From Apricaphanius iberus (taxonomy: Eukaryota; Chordata; Actinopteri; Cyprinodontiformes; Aphaniidae): a stretch of DNA of 64,000 nucleotides. The DNA is taken from assembly GCA_028564705.1 (NCBI GenBank), contig JAPXFQ010001705.1:558001-622000 (forward strand), given 5' to 3'. Positions 23,012-33,010 of the stretch are shown here, piece after piece. The notes beneath the pieces are model-generated. The model saw only the letters and a list, made by a program, of their open reading frames with translations, did no database searches and was not told the DNA's origin. The position numbers and the translations under genes were made by a program. Numbering within the stretch: position 1 is the first letter of the stretch; the number at the start of each line of letters is the position of its first letter.

Positions 23012-24984
23012 GTTACTAGCCTCATAAAATCATTATGCCGTTTTTCTGTTACCAGGAAGATTGTACTCTTCTTTAATTTATCAATTGTTGAGACACACAC
23101 AGCCAGAGAGAGAGAGAGAGAGAGTGGGCGGTAGTAGAGAGTAGTAGTATAGATAACACATATTTGTTAATCTATGTTTCACATCTATGAAATCTATTTT
23201 CTGTTCCTGTTTCCCAGTGCGAGCAGACAGAAGGAGAGCTCTCTATATCTTTTCTATAGCCTTTCTATATACACAAATTCGTCAATCGCTGTATTTTATT
23301 TTGAAAATTTGCTTTTATTTTGAAAACTTAATGAACTGTCTCATATGTCTTGGTGTGACTTCCTGCCAGAAATGACCCAGATCACAAAAAATAGACACCG
23401 AAATGATTGTTTCATGGTGGAGTCGGCCGTGGAGGATTACGGCACTTGTTTGTTTGTTTGCTTGATTGTCGCTGAGCTTAGTCTTTCTGTTGCCGTGTGG
23501 AGCAGCTGTGTTAGTCACTTCTTTCACCCCCCCACCCCCATTTGATTCCTTAAGGTCAATCACTCACTCATCTGGGCATGTAATGCAGTCTCATGAGGAA
23601 ACACAGCTATTTGATATAACGTTTCTTTTGTTCCCAAATACGAACATATTTTGTAAGTATTTGTTCGAAATAATTATTTTAAAAAAACACGTTATTTGTG
23701 CCTTTCCGAACAATGTATACAGGTTTGGCTCCACCCCTAATGCCCATATTCCAGAAACAGTAGGCTTCTGCTGAAAACCTTGGATTGTGATCTAGAAGAC
23801 GTTTCGTCCTGCGTGGGCTGAAGCACAAGGAGGCAGAAATTCTAATATGTGTCCCTCGCTTTTTATCCCTACATAAGTAAATGGTGAACGGTATACTTCT
23901 GTTTCTGTTTTAACTTTCACACCTTAAGGCACAAACAGCCCACACCCTGCTGTTAAGCACCATACGCAGGATTACATAAGCGTAATAACTACTGAGGAGG
24001 AGGCAGAGGTAGCAGGGGATATTAGGTTCTTTGGAGACTGGAGGTGGATAAGGCAGGAGATACCCAGTGCAACATCTTGCTTGGTTGGCTTCCAATAACT
24101 GGCTCAGTATCAGCCCACCATCAGCCTGGAGAGGGAGCGATGGAGAGGCAGTGATGGTGGGACTGATAAGAAGGAGGTAGAAGAGGGAAAAAGGCTAAAG
24201 GCTGATCAGGCAAAGAAACTGTGAGATAGATGAGGTTATGGGGGGAGAGGGGAGCCAAGAAATGTTTTATCCCTTTGGCCATGGTCCTGACAAAGCAAGG
24301 ATAGAGATGTCAGGCCACATCCTGTCCACAGAGGGACAGGGAGGGGAGCTGGAATCAAGCAGCAGCCAATTAAACTTCAAACCACGAGCCCTTAGCCCAC
24401 TGTGTTTCTATCTAGCTCCTTCTTTTGTCTCTATTTACATCACCCAAGCCCCCCGCTCTGTGCTGAGCATCCTCACAGCTATCCAATATCAGCACTCGAT
24501 TCTCCTCAGCTTCCCAAAGCTTCCCTGAGGCCGATCAAGTGTCACTTGTTGGACTGCAAAGGGAGCGAACACGCTGCAGACACTGCAAGGTCACAGAGCT
24601 CACTGCCATCAGAGGAAACCTTAAACCTTCCATTTGCCTCCTTCTCTGCCTCTTTCTCCCATTTGCAGCCAAAGCACCCCTATGTGCTTCTGAGACAATG
24701 TCACACTACTGTCCTCCTTTTTCACAAATCATACACATTTCCTCTGCTTTGATGGCCACTGAAGATTCCATTTCTCCGACATCTCGCTGAGAGCATGCTA
24801 AACAGTAACGCTGACCTTCCAAGGGCAGACAAAACAAAGATCTGTCTTTTCTCTGCAGTTTCTTGAAAGAAAACAAATTTCCTTCCTAATGTCTTAAATA
24901 GAATCACAGATAATTGTTCATCTCAGCATTTCAGAGCTTTTGAAAGGCCGAAAAACAACGAGCCATAAAATAAACTCTACTCAC
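23012..24984. other. Non-coding stretch, probable adgrb1 intron start
   Basis: This is the sequence immediately downstream (minus strand) of the adgrb1 exon. A GA run lies at 23105-23124. No second exon with thrombospondin-like WSxW motifs was recognised. Plus-strand frames at 24238-24790 are Ser/Pro/His-rich and show no domain. Confidence 0.5.
24979..24984 (-). promoter_or_regulatory. adgrb1: 5' splice site (donor) of the adgrb1 exon
   Basis: On the minus strand the exon ends AAATG followed by GTGAGTAG, a near-consensus donor. Reading through it would meet an in-frame TAG two codons later, which fits an exon boundary here. Confidence 0.88.
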
Positions 24985-25717
24985 CATTTATTTCAGCATC
25001 TTTTTCACTCTCTCTGACGCTGGGTAAACAGTTTTCCAGGTAAACTCCATTGTGATAACAACTATCAGCCACATTGAGCTGTGGAGGCTTGTCCCAGCAC
25101 AGACAGGGGGTCTGCATTATGCCACAGGGTCTGCTAGACGTGCTGGAGGCCAAGCAGTCTTCCAGCCACTGGCACAGCATCTGACAGGCTGCCATACTTG
25201 GATTGCGTTTCCCCACCACCAGGTATTCTGTTTTAAAATCCTCGTCCCCATCTTGGACAGCCATGCCTGTCCGAGGAGGTCCTTTCCTCATTTGCAAGAA
25301 CTGTTTTCCAGCCTCCAGGAAGGCCACAGAGACAGAGGTGTCGCACAGCCTCACAATCTCATCAAAACTCTCCATGCCCAGGTAGGTGCGCGTGGTCTCC
25401 AAGAACGAGTCATACTGGAACGTTCGCAGCTGAGACGGATTGCACCCCGCTGTGGGTTTGGTCACCTTGATGAATATAGTGTACCTTCGTGGATCTGGGT
25501 TCTGTAGGGTCCAGGAACAAGGCACAGAGGGGAACACTGATGATGACAGAAAAAATCCAAAGAAACGGTTCTGTACTAAGGTGGAGCAGGAATCGGACTC
25601 AGGTCCAGATGGGGCTGCATGACAGCACGCCCTCAGCAGTAAAAAAGAGGCAAAAAGCAAGAGAAGTGCAGGAAAAGGCCGTCCTGATTGGCCAGGAATG
25701 GGGAAAAGGTTTTTCAT
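24985..25717 (-). CDS. adgrb1: Adhesion G-protein-coupled receptor B1 (BAI1), first coding exon
   Basis: This exon encodes the first 244 residues of a BAI-family adhesion GPCR, a neuronal and phagocytic cell-surface receptor. The ATG at 25715-25717 is preferred: it has A at -3 and starts a signal peptide with a leucine-rich core (ALLLLFASFLLL) and likely cleavage after CCHA. An upstream GTG in the same frame is not a plausible vertebrate start. The mature N-terminus matches BAI1 more closely than BAI2 or BAI3: STLVQNRFFGFF, CSWTLQNPDPRRYTIF, QYDSFLETTRTYLGMESFDE, RLCD, KQFLQMRKG, EYLVVGKRNPS, ACQMLCQWLEDCL, CGIMQTPC. This is the CUB-like region before the thrombospondin repeats. The coding part ends in phase 1 at the GTGAGT donor. 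The rest of the receptor lies outside or was not recognised. Teleosts often have two adgrb1 copies; which one this is cannot be told. Confidence 0.93.
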
Positions 25718-25788
25718 GGTTAACAGGTGAAAGAACAGAAGCTGTGTCACAGGTGGGTCGATGGGCTCAGGTCAGTTCCCCAGTTATG
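25718..25788 (-). other. adgrb1: adgrb1 5' UTR part of the exon
   Basis: 71 bases lie between the inferred acceptor and the ATG. The frame upstream of the ATG is open only for a few codons. A 5' UTR here implies at least one non-coding exon further upstream, not identified in this window. Confidence 0.65.
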
Positions 25789-25835
25789 CTGGTAGCAAAT
25801 GTATAGAAAGTGGGAGAGTGGAGGGGAAGAGAGAG
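25789..25835 (-). promoter_or_regulatory. adgrb1: 3' splice site with polypyrimidine tract
   Basis: On the minus strand a long pyrimidine-rich run (starting 'tctctcttcccctccactct') leads to 'ttgctaccag', with AG at plus positions 25789-25790. This is a strong acceptor shape and places the exon's 5' end at 25788. Confidence 0.72.
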
Positions 25836-27922
25836 ATGAGCAGGAGAAAATGTAGTTCTTCTCAAAGATCCAACGATATGGCCATATCTGCATCAGTCAA
25901 CCCCGAGGTTTACAACAACCTGTGGAAAAGGAAAGACAAGATACAGATTAGATTTAGCATCAGACAACAGAACAGGATTACACGGATTCCATTTATTTAC
26001 ACGATAGAAATTCCCTGTCTGCCATTATTGTTTGTGTTTTTTCCCACATCAGGTGCCATGACTTAAGCTCTGCAGAACACTAGCAGGTAGAATCCAGGGG
26101 ACTAGCAGCTTAATGGAGTTTTTCTTCATTATGCAAGTTCAGATTGGTCTTTCCCTGAGAGACGACCGCTTCCCTCACACGTCTGCTCCCACACCTCATC
26201 TGGCAGCAAAACCATTTGTCCAATTAGGAGACTATTCATTACGAAAAGGCAACAGCTGCAGCTGCTTGTTTCTGATCTTCCTCTGCTCTGATCAGTACCG
26301 TCTTATTTTTGCTTTATTACACCCAGAAAATCAGCTGATGCATCACTTTTAAAGAGAATGTCAACGATAAATATTGTATCCTCCCAAGTTGGTTTGGATT
26401 ACAACATAAACTAGCAGAATTTGGCATTAATTCAGCCAAAGAGTTTCCACTAACAAATAAAGTGATGTAGAAAAAAAAAATAATTAGCACAAATTTTCTC
26501 TCGGTGTTTGGGAGAAAAAAATTCTTCATTCCGGCGGAGTGATTTCAGCTGGATGCAAAAAGATGAAGATTTAAAAAGCCTCTATTTTACAAGGAATAAA
26601 CAGTAATGTAATTTCCATACACAGGAAGTAACATTAGGTCACAAGTCTCTGGGAAAGTGTTATACAGAGTGAGAATATCTGCATTTTCTACTTATAATAA
26701 ATGCGTAACTTGATCTTAATTCATGTTACGCTCTACTTTTACTATTAAACAAAAATGGAAAAATGACAAACAGGATATTTCAGCCTTAGGTAAAAATGTG
26801 TCTGTTGTCATATTCCCCAGACTCCCCATGGGAACTACTAGCATGCTAGTAGTTCCCATTCGTTTACATTTGTTTTGGCAGATGGACTGCATTCAGATCA
26901 GGGGAGCCGTCTGCCACTTCAGCTGTCTGAGGAGGATGCAGATAGGGAGCCTGTGGAAGCTGAAAGTACTCCACCTGGTCATTTAGTTTGGTGCAATTTG
27001 GAAACACACAAACCTGAAGCATGTTGGTGTCTGCAGGAGCAAGTTCTGTCTAACCGAGCGCTGTAGAGAGTGAAAGAGTCACAGAGGGAAAGTCCTGCTC
27101 AGACTAGGACTGAGATGGACTGCAGTAATGTCATTGAAATCGCGCGTTAGTGTAGTTGGATCAAAAGCCTCTAAAGCACACTGGATGACAACAACACAGC
27201 ACCGAACTCACAGGGGAATATCGCTAATTATTCGTAACAAAAGATTGGTAAAATGAAGGAGTTTTGTGACAGACAATCCCTTATTTAGAGCTGCACTTTG
27301 GCTGCCCCATTAACTCCCATTAAATAGATATACGCTCATCTCGAATGGATATAAACTTCTCCAGAAGGACTCCAAGTGGCTCCATAATCGTCTGGGTGAG
27401 TAAATTAATTTAATGCATCTTATAAGTAAGGTCTAGGTTGCAAAAAACTGCACTTTCCCTTTAAATTAAGTTCATGTATTCAGCAGGATCAAAATTAAAA
27501 TCTTATTAAATCTCATTATTAAATCTTATTAACTAACTAGTATCACAATAGTTTCAAAACCCCAGAAAGCTCTAAAATAAATTTTGTGGAATCACTTTTT
27601 TACATTTATATTGAATGTTTGTAAGTTGATCTGTTTCTGGTTGCTATATTAGGAACTTCTGGTTATTAATTCATATATTTCTGTACAAAGCTCTGAAACA
27701 CTACTCAGCTACGGAGAGATTAATGAGCAGCAGGACAAACACAACAAACGTGATAACAATCAGGAAGAAGCAGAGACTTCAGAGCGTGAATTATTAAACG
27801 CATTTATTCATGTGTGTCAGACCTGCTGGGTTTAACCCTTAAGTTTGATTCAGTGTGTCACACTTAAAGGGATTCTAGGCATTAATGTTTATATAAGCTT
27901 GAAAATACCTTATTGACACTAC
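25836..27922. other. Gene-free stretch upstream of the adgrb1 exon
   Basis: No exon is recognised. A short perfect hairpin-like word, 'gggaactactagcatgctag' followed by 'tagttccca', lies at 26829-26858. The region 27100-27460 has the texture of an old repeat but no clear ends. Confidence 0.4.
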
Positions 27923-28015
27923 TGAGCAGGGGTGTATCCAGGAAGTTTTTAGACAGGGAAAATGGGGGGAAGTAATGATCTTGGGATGTCACGCCAAAAT
28001 AAAAGCAGGACTGTT
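27923..28015. repeat. Dispersed repeat, copy B
   Basis: Similar to copy A at 12803-12890, in the same orientation, sharing 'gagcaggggtgtatc' and 'atgatcttggg'. Confidence 0.6.
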
Positions 28016-28946
28016 CTACAAAGAGGTAGACATCACAAGGTTTAAGATTGATGGAAACATAAATAGATTTAAAAAAAACATAAATAATTCTTACTCATTG
28101 AAGCTATCTATTTTCTTACAACCATAAAGGGTAACAAGTCAGTGATTTCTGGAAAAATGCAGAGGACTGTTTCAGGAAGGGCATCCGATGTAAAACCTAA
28201 GGCACATTAACCATGCGGCTACTGTTGGTCCAAAGAGGAGAGGAGGAAGGCGCGTTGGTAGGCAGAAAGAGAAGAGAAAATTCAAGAATGTGGAATTAAG
28301 AGTTCTGCAAACTCCAGTTCAGAAGCAGCTAAACAGAAACTCAGCCAAATTCTGCTGGGAGTTTAACGGCAGAACCAGCCAAACAAGAACAGCAACAGGA
28401 TATGGAATTATCAATCATCTGGTTTCTGCAGAGAAACTATAAATATAGCCTTTACTACATCATCCAATGTTTCTTTCAGCATCATAGGCTTAATGTCACT
28501 ATTATGCAGTAAATGACTAGGGGCTTTAAGGTCTATGCATGCTTTGGCATGGCTATGGTGGGGGTGGAATGAATTATTTTATTTCTATCATTTGCAGTGA
28601 AGACTTTCCCCATACATATTTTAAAGATAGAAACCGTTCAAAATAAATCAATATACATTTCAGATCAGACCACTGATGATTGATCACATTATTGATATTT
28701 GACACTTATACTAAGGAAAATACTCCATACCAATCATGTTTGTAATACTGCAGTTTTCTAAGGCATGAGGTTCTTTAAATAGATAATAAATAAATATCAT
28801 TATCATTATTGTATTAATCAGAGCAAAAGAAATTCAGCATTTATTTGGTAGAATTATAAAAGTGTAATTTTCTCTATTGCAAAATTCTTCACAAGATAAT
28901 ATCAGCTAGAAAAGTCAAAATCCTTTGAAGGTAACATCTACCTTGG

Positions 28947-29243
28947 ATGGTAAAAGAGGAGATCATGAAAGTGGTGAAAAATGAGCGCATGATGCAAATT
29001 CGCGGAATGAAGCTGAAGATTTTCCCGGATCTGACGAAGGAGACGGCGAAGAAACGAGCCAGCTTCTGGGAGCTACGAGCCAAGTTGAAGAGCGCTGATG
29101 TGAGACACAGCATCATTCATCCAGCAACGCTGATACTGACTTTCAAAGGTGAGACTAAAAAGTTCACAGAGCGAAGTGAGGCTGAGGCGTATTACGAAAC
29201 TGTGATTAAGCCTGGGCTAAAGAACAAGGGAGAAATACAATAA
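28947..29243 (+). pseudogene. LINE ORF1, L1-type C-terminal domain fragment
   Basis: 98 codons resembling the end of the RRM and the C-terminal domain of L1 ORF1p (the 'Transposase_22' family), a nucleic-acid chaperone that coats LINE RNA. Recognisable blocks are 'KEEIMKVVKN', 'GMKLKIFPDLTKETAKKRASFWELRAKLK', 'IIHPATLILTFKGETKKFTE' and 'AEAYYE'. The N-terminal coiled coil and most of the RRM are missing: a TAA lies just upstream in frame. It is therefore a 5'-truncated or decayed ORF1, directly followed by ORF2 on the same strand. Confidence 0.78.
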
Positions 29244-29536
29244 ACTGAATGATGGCTGGGTGGATATGAAGATATGAAGAAATGAATAAGACTGAGGAAA
29301 GGGCTGTATTTTGTTTGTTGTATATTGGAAAGCAAGCCCACATAATGTGTAATATTTATGTTGGAAAAGATAATGTCATGAGCAGGCACAGCTCAGCTGA
29401 TCTCTTATTTGTTATTTCATTACAATGTTAAACATTTTTGTGTGTGTGGATGTGTGTATGAATGTGTTAGGTAATGTGAAGTTTTTGGTGGAGGCTCAAT
29501 GGAAAACTAAAAGAATAAATTCAGAACAAATATCAG

Positions 29537-29956
29537 ATGATTAAAGACCATATTTTGTTGCAAAAAGGTTTTTTTAAAATAGCTCATTTGAACGTGTGCA
29601 GTTTAAGAAATAAAATAAATGATATTCAGGATATTTTACAAAAATATAATTTACAGGTATTAGCAATATCAGAAACACATCTAGATGCAACAATAAAAAG
29701 CCCTTTATTACATATAGATGGCTATAATACTTTTAGGCTGGACAGAAATCTACATGGTGGAGGTGTAGCGTGTTATGTCCAAAATCCCATCCCAGTCAAA
29801 ATAAGATCAGATCTTAATATCACAGGAGTCGAAGTACTCTGGTTACAGCTACAGTTACCTCATCTGAGGCCTGTTGTTATTGGATGTTGTTACAGACCAC
29901 CGAATGCCGTTATAATGTACGTTGATCAAATATGTGAAATGCTGGACACTGTATGA
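29537..29956 (+). pseudogene. LINE ORF2, N-terminal half of the AP-endonuclease domain
   Basis: 139 codons with the start of an apurinic-endonuclease-like domain: 'IAHLNVCSLRNKINDI' (the conserved Asn), 'LAISETHLD' (catalytic Glu), 'GGGVACYV' and 'VVIGCCYRPP'. The frame ends at TGA 29954-29956, but the domain continues without loss in the next frame, which starts inside the overlap ATGA. This is a single-base frameshift within one domain and not a natural ORF boundary. Confidence 0.88.
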
Positions 29957-32424
29957 CACATGACGATGAAATTTATTTTTTAGGAGATTTAAATATTGAT
30001 TGGAAATTGGAAAGTTGCGCATTAAGAAGTAAATTAATTTCATGTGCTAATACTTGTAATTTGATACAACTTGTCAGTGAATTCACAAGAGTACATTTAA
30101 AAACCAATGGTACATGTTCAGCAACTATTATTGATTTAATTTTTACTAATGTGGCAGATTTATGCTCTAAGGCAGTATCTATTCCAGTTAGTTGCAGTGA
30201 CCACAGTTTAATTGCAGTTATGAGAAAGACAAAAGTACCTAAACAAGGACAAAAATTTATTTGTAAAAGGACTTTTAAAAATTTTCAAGAGAATGAATAT
30301 GTAGCAGAAGTAAGCAATATAGATTGGTCAGAGGTAACACAAGAACAAGATCCAAATAAGGCAGTGGTGGTTTTTAACAATTTGATAACAAAGGTGATTT
30401 ATAAACATGCTCCAATTAGGAAACAGGCAGTGAGAAATGTTGTTGCTCCATGGCTGGACAAAGACCTTAAGCAATACATGAAGCACAGGGATGAAGTCAG
30501 AACACAGGCAATAAAGACAAACCAATTGGCAAAATGGAATGAATATCGAAAATTACGAAACTTTGTCACCAAATTAAATAAAAATAAAAAACGCCTGTAT
30601 TATCAAAAAAAGATTAATGAGGTCAAATCGGATAGTAAAAAAGTATGGAGTACATTAAATGAACTTATGGGAAAGAAAACAAGATCTGATCCTACTTTTT
30701 TGGAGGGAGACGGAATATATCTCACTAAACCGAGGGAAATTGCTAATTACCTGAGCCAGTCTTTTACAAACAAAATAAAGAAATTGAGAAATGCCATGGA
30801 GGTGAGACAGGAAGAAAATATTACTTGCCAACTAATAAGAAAATATATAATGCAGACCAAAAATTGTACTTTCAAATTTGCTGAAGTGACAGAAGATGAT
30901 GTAAAAAAACTGTTGAAAGAAAGTAAAGAAAAACCCTCTGGTACTGACAATATTGAGGTCAGATTATTAAAGATGGTGGTAGATTTTATTTCGTTGCCTG
31001 TTTCTCATATAATCAATTTAAGTTTAAGGAATAATATCTTTCCATCACCATGGAAGATGGCAAAATTGATCCCTTTAATTAAAAATAACAAAGAACCATT
31101 GTCAGGTCAAAATAGCAGACCAATAAGTTTGTTACCTGCATTAAGCAAAATTATGGAAAAAGTAGTATATGACCAAATACAGGAATATTTCACAGCTCAG
31201 GGATTAAATACAATTTATCAGCATGCATATAAAATGGGTCACTCCACAACTACTGCACTTACTCAGATTACTGATCATTGGTTACAGGAAATTGATAATA
31301 AAAAGATAGTTGGCACAATATTTTTAGATCTAAGTGCGGCTTTTGATCTTTTAGATCATACAATTTTACAAAATAAGTTGAAATGTTATGGACTTCTGTT
31401 GCCTGCCTTAAGGTGGTTAGAAAGTTATCTAAGTAATCGGGAGTATAAAGTTTATTTTAATGGAAATTATTCTGATGTTGGACATATGGATTGTGGAGTG
31501 CCCCAGGGAAGTTGTTTGGGACCCCTTTTGTTTTCGATTTTTACAAATGATCTTCCCCTGGTATTACAACATGCAACCATGGCTATATATGCAGATGACA
31601 CGACATTGTTTGCGTCTGCACAAACAGATTGTCAACTTAATAACATTCTCAATGACGAATTAGCTTTAGTAACTCAATGGATCAGAGCTAATAAATTAGT
31701 AGTTAAAGTCAAAAAAACTAAATGCATGGTAGTTGGTACAAAACATTTATTGAAAACAACACCGATGTTACACCTGACCTCAGGAAATATGATAATTGAA
31801 CAAGTAGATCAAACAAAATTGTTGGGAGTAATAGTAGATTCTAGACTGTCTTGGACCAGTCAAATTAATTATGTATTGCAGAAAATGGGAAGGAGTATGG
31901 GCATAATTAAACACTGTAGAAAATGCATTCCTCGGTGGTTGACCAAACAACTAGTTCAGTCACTTGTACTGTCATACTTAGACTATGCATCAGTTGTTTG
32001 GTCAAACACAAGTGAAAATAATCTACACAAGTTACAAGTAGCTCAAAATAAAGCGGCACGGATTGTTTTAGGCTGCCCATACAGAACCAACGTGAGGACA
32101 ATGCATAATAGTTTGGCGTGGTTAACATTCAAATGTAGATTAAAGTACTTCCTAATAACATTTATTAGGAACATTATTTTGACAAAAATAGCTAAAGTCA
32201 TACATAATAAATTGTCATTTTTCTCAGATAATCATAGTTATGGAACACGTCAGACCAGTGTAACAAGGTGTGCTCTACCCTGTTGTAAAACTAATCAGAT
32301 TTTAGCGAACTTTTTGTTACAGAGCCATGGTTGCCTGGAATGCTCTACCAGGATTTTTGTTGTAGAAAACAGCAAAAGATGTTTTCAAAAGAAGTTAAAA
32401 GTGTTTTTGTTTACACAAGAATGA
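29953..32424 (+). CDS. LINE ORF2: end of endonuclease plus reverse transcriptase
   Basis: An 823-codon open frame. It begins with the second half of the AP-endonuclease: 'FLGDLNIDW' near residue 10 and the catalytic 'CSDHSLIAV' near residue 83. The reverse transcriptase follows: 'RPISLLPALSKIMEK' (about 387), 'FLDLSAAFDLLDH' with the first catalytic Asp (about 456), 'GVPQGSCLGPLLFSIF' (about 515) and 'IYADDTTLF' with the catalytic Asp pair (about 543). The C-terminal block 'LSYLDYASVVWSN...LQVAQNKAARIVLG' is typical of the Jockey/CR1/L2/Rex group, not L1. Apart from the frameshift at its start there are no stops, so the copy is fairly young. It enables target-primed reverse transcription; this copy would lack a continuous endonuclease. 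Confidence 0.9.
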   Translation: MTHDDEIYFLGDLNIDWKLESCALRSKLISCANTCNLIQLVSEFTRVHLKTNGTCSATIIDLIFTNVADLCSKAVSIPVSCSDHSLIAVMRKTKVPKQGQKFICKRTFKNFQENEYVAEVSNIDWSEVTQEQDPNKAVVVFNNLITKVIYKHAPIRKQAVRNVVAPWLDKDLKQYMKHRDEVRTQAIKTNQLAKWNEYRKLRNFVTKLNKNKKRLYYQKKINEVKSDSKKVWSTLNELMGKKTRSDPTFLEGDGIYLTKPREIANYLSQSFTNKIKKLRNAMEVRQEENITCQLIRKYIMQTKNCTFKFAEVTEDDVKKLLKESKEKPSGTDNIEVRLLKMVVDFISLPVSHIINLSLRNNIFPSPWKMAKLIPLIKNNKEPLSGQNSRPISLLPALSKIMEKVVYDQIQEYFTAQGLNTIYQHAYKMGHSTTTALTQITDHWLQEIDNKKIVGTIFLDLSAAFDLLDHTILQNKLKCYGLLLPALRWLESYLSNREYKVYFNGNYSDVGHMDCGVPQGSCLGPLLFSIFTNDLPLVLQHATMAIYADDTTLFASAQTDCQLNNILNDELALVTQWIRANKLVVKVKKTKCMVVGTKHLLKTTPMLHLTSGNMIIEQVDQTKLLGVIVDSRLSWTSQINYVLQKMGRSMGIIKHCRKCIPRWLTKQLVQSLVLSYLDYASVVWSNTSENNLHKLQVAQNKAARIVLGCPYRTNVRTMHNSLAWLTFKCRLKYFLITFIRNIILTKIAKVIHNKLSFFSDNHSYGTRQTSVTRCALPCCKTNQILANFLLQSHGCLECSTRIFVVENSKRCFQKKLKVFLFTQE

Positions 32425-32639
32425 ATTCTGGTTACATGAACATTTTGTGTTTTTGTTGAAGACCTGTTTTGTTTTTGTGGTTGGGGTCTGTGGTGTTTTG
32501 TACATTGTACATTTCATGAATTGGCACTGGGAGCCTCCGGCAGGCATTTGCTTTGGGTTTGCTCCATCGGAATGTCCTCAAGTGGCGCCACTTTTATACA
32601 TATAATAATATAACAATAAAAAAAATAAAAAAAAATAAA

Positions 32640-32642
32640 AAA

Positions 32643-32702
<60 letters not shown>
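32640..32702. repeat. (AT)n microsatellite
   Basis: About 55 bases of pure AT repeats after an A-rich stretch, inside the LINE 3' UTR. Confidence 0.97.
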
Positions 32703-32710
<8 letters not shown>

Positions 32711-32719
32711 TAAAAAAAT

Positions 32720-32772
32720 TTAATAGATAAATTGATCGATTACACATTGATCGTTAGTTGCAGCCCTAATAA
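32720..32772. mobile_element. hAT-like transposon terminus
   Basis: 'attgatcgattacac...gttagttgcagccctaa' is the right-hand terminus typical of fish hAT-like MITEs. The matching left end is not seen, so this may be a fragment inserted in the LINE 3' UTR. Confidence 0.45.
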
Positions 32773-33010
32773 CTACTGATCGTTCTTTTTGGTTTTATGT
32801 AATATGTTTTTATTTGATTCCACATTGAGCTCCCACAGTTTGTTTTGTGAGTGTGTGTATGTGCGTGTGTGTGTGCGTGGTGTTGTTTTGTTTGTTTGTT
32901 TTTCTGTTATGTAATATTGTAAACATTTGTAATGAAAATGAAGGAGACCCCAGGCAGAATAGCTCCTGCAATGAGTCAGGAGCTAATGGGGCTCTCAATA
33001 AAATGAAATG

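Larger units (their letters stand above)
28900..33010 (+). mobile_element. LINE retrotransposon with L1-like ORF1 and L2/CR1-like ORF2
   Basis: The order is: ORF1 remnant (28947-29243), a 293-bp spacer, an endonuclease/reverse transcriptase ORF broken once (29537-32424), then a 3' UTR. The UTR ends near 32938-33003 with 'gaccccaggcagaatagctc', a short inverted repeat around 'gctcctgcaatgagtcaggagc'-like arms, 'taatggggctctcaataaaa' and repeats of 'tgaaatg'. This tail is very common among fish LINEs. The 3' UTR is interrupted or expanded by an AT microsatellite and a hAT-like terminus. The 5' end is not defined and no target duplication was found. Confidence 0.8.

Noticed and set aside
24738..24984. 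A second adgrb1 exon just downstream of the first
   Set aside because: No thrombospondin-type WSxW/CSxTCG pattern and no acceptor followed by an open frame could be found.
25052..25806. Plus-strand frames opposite the adgrb1 exon
   Set aside because: They are antisense to a recognised, strongly matching exon with splice signals.
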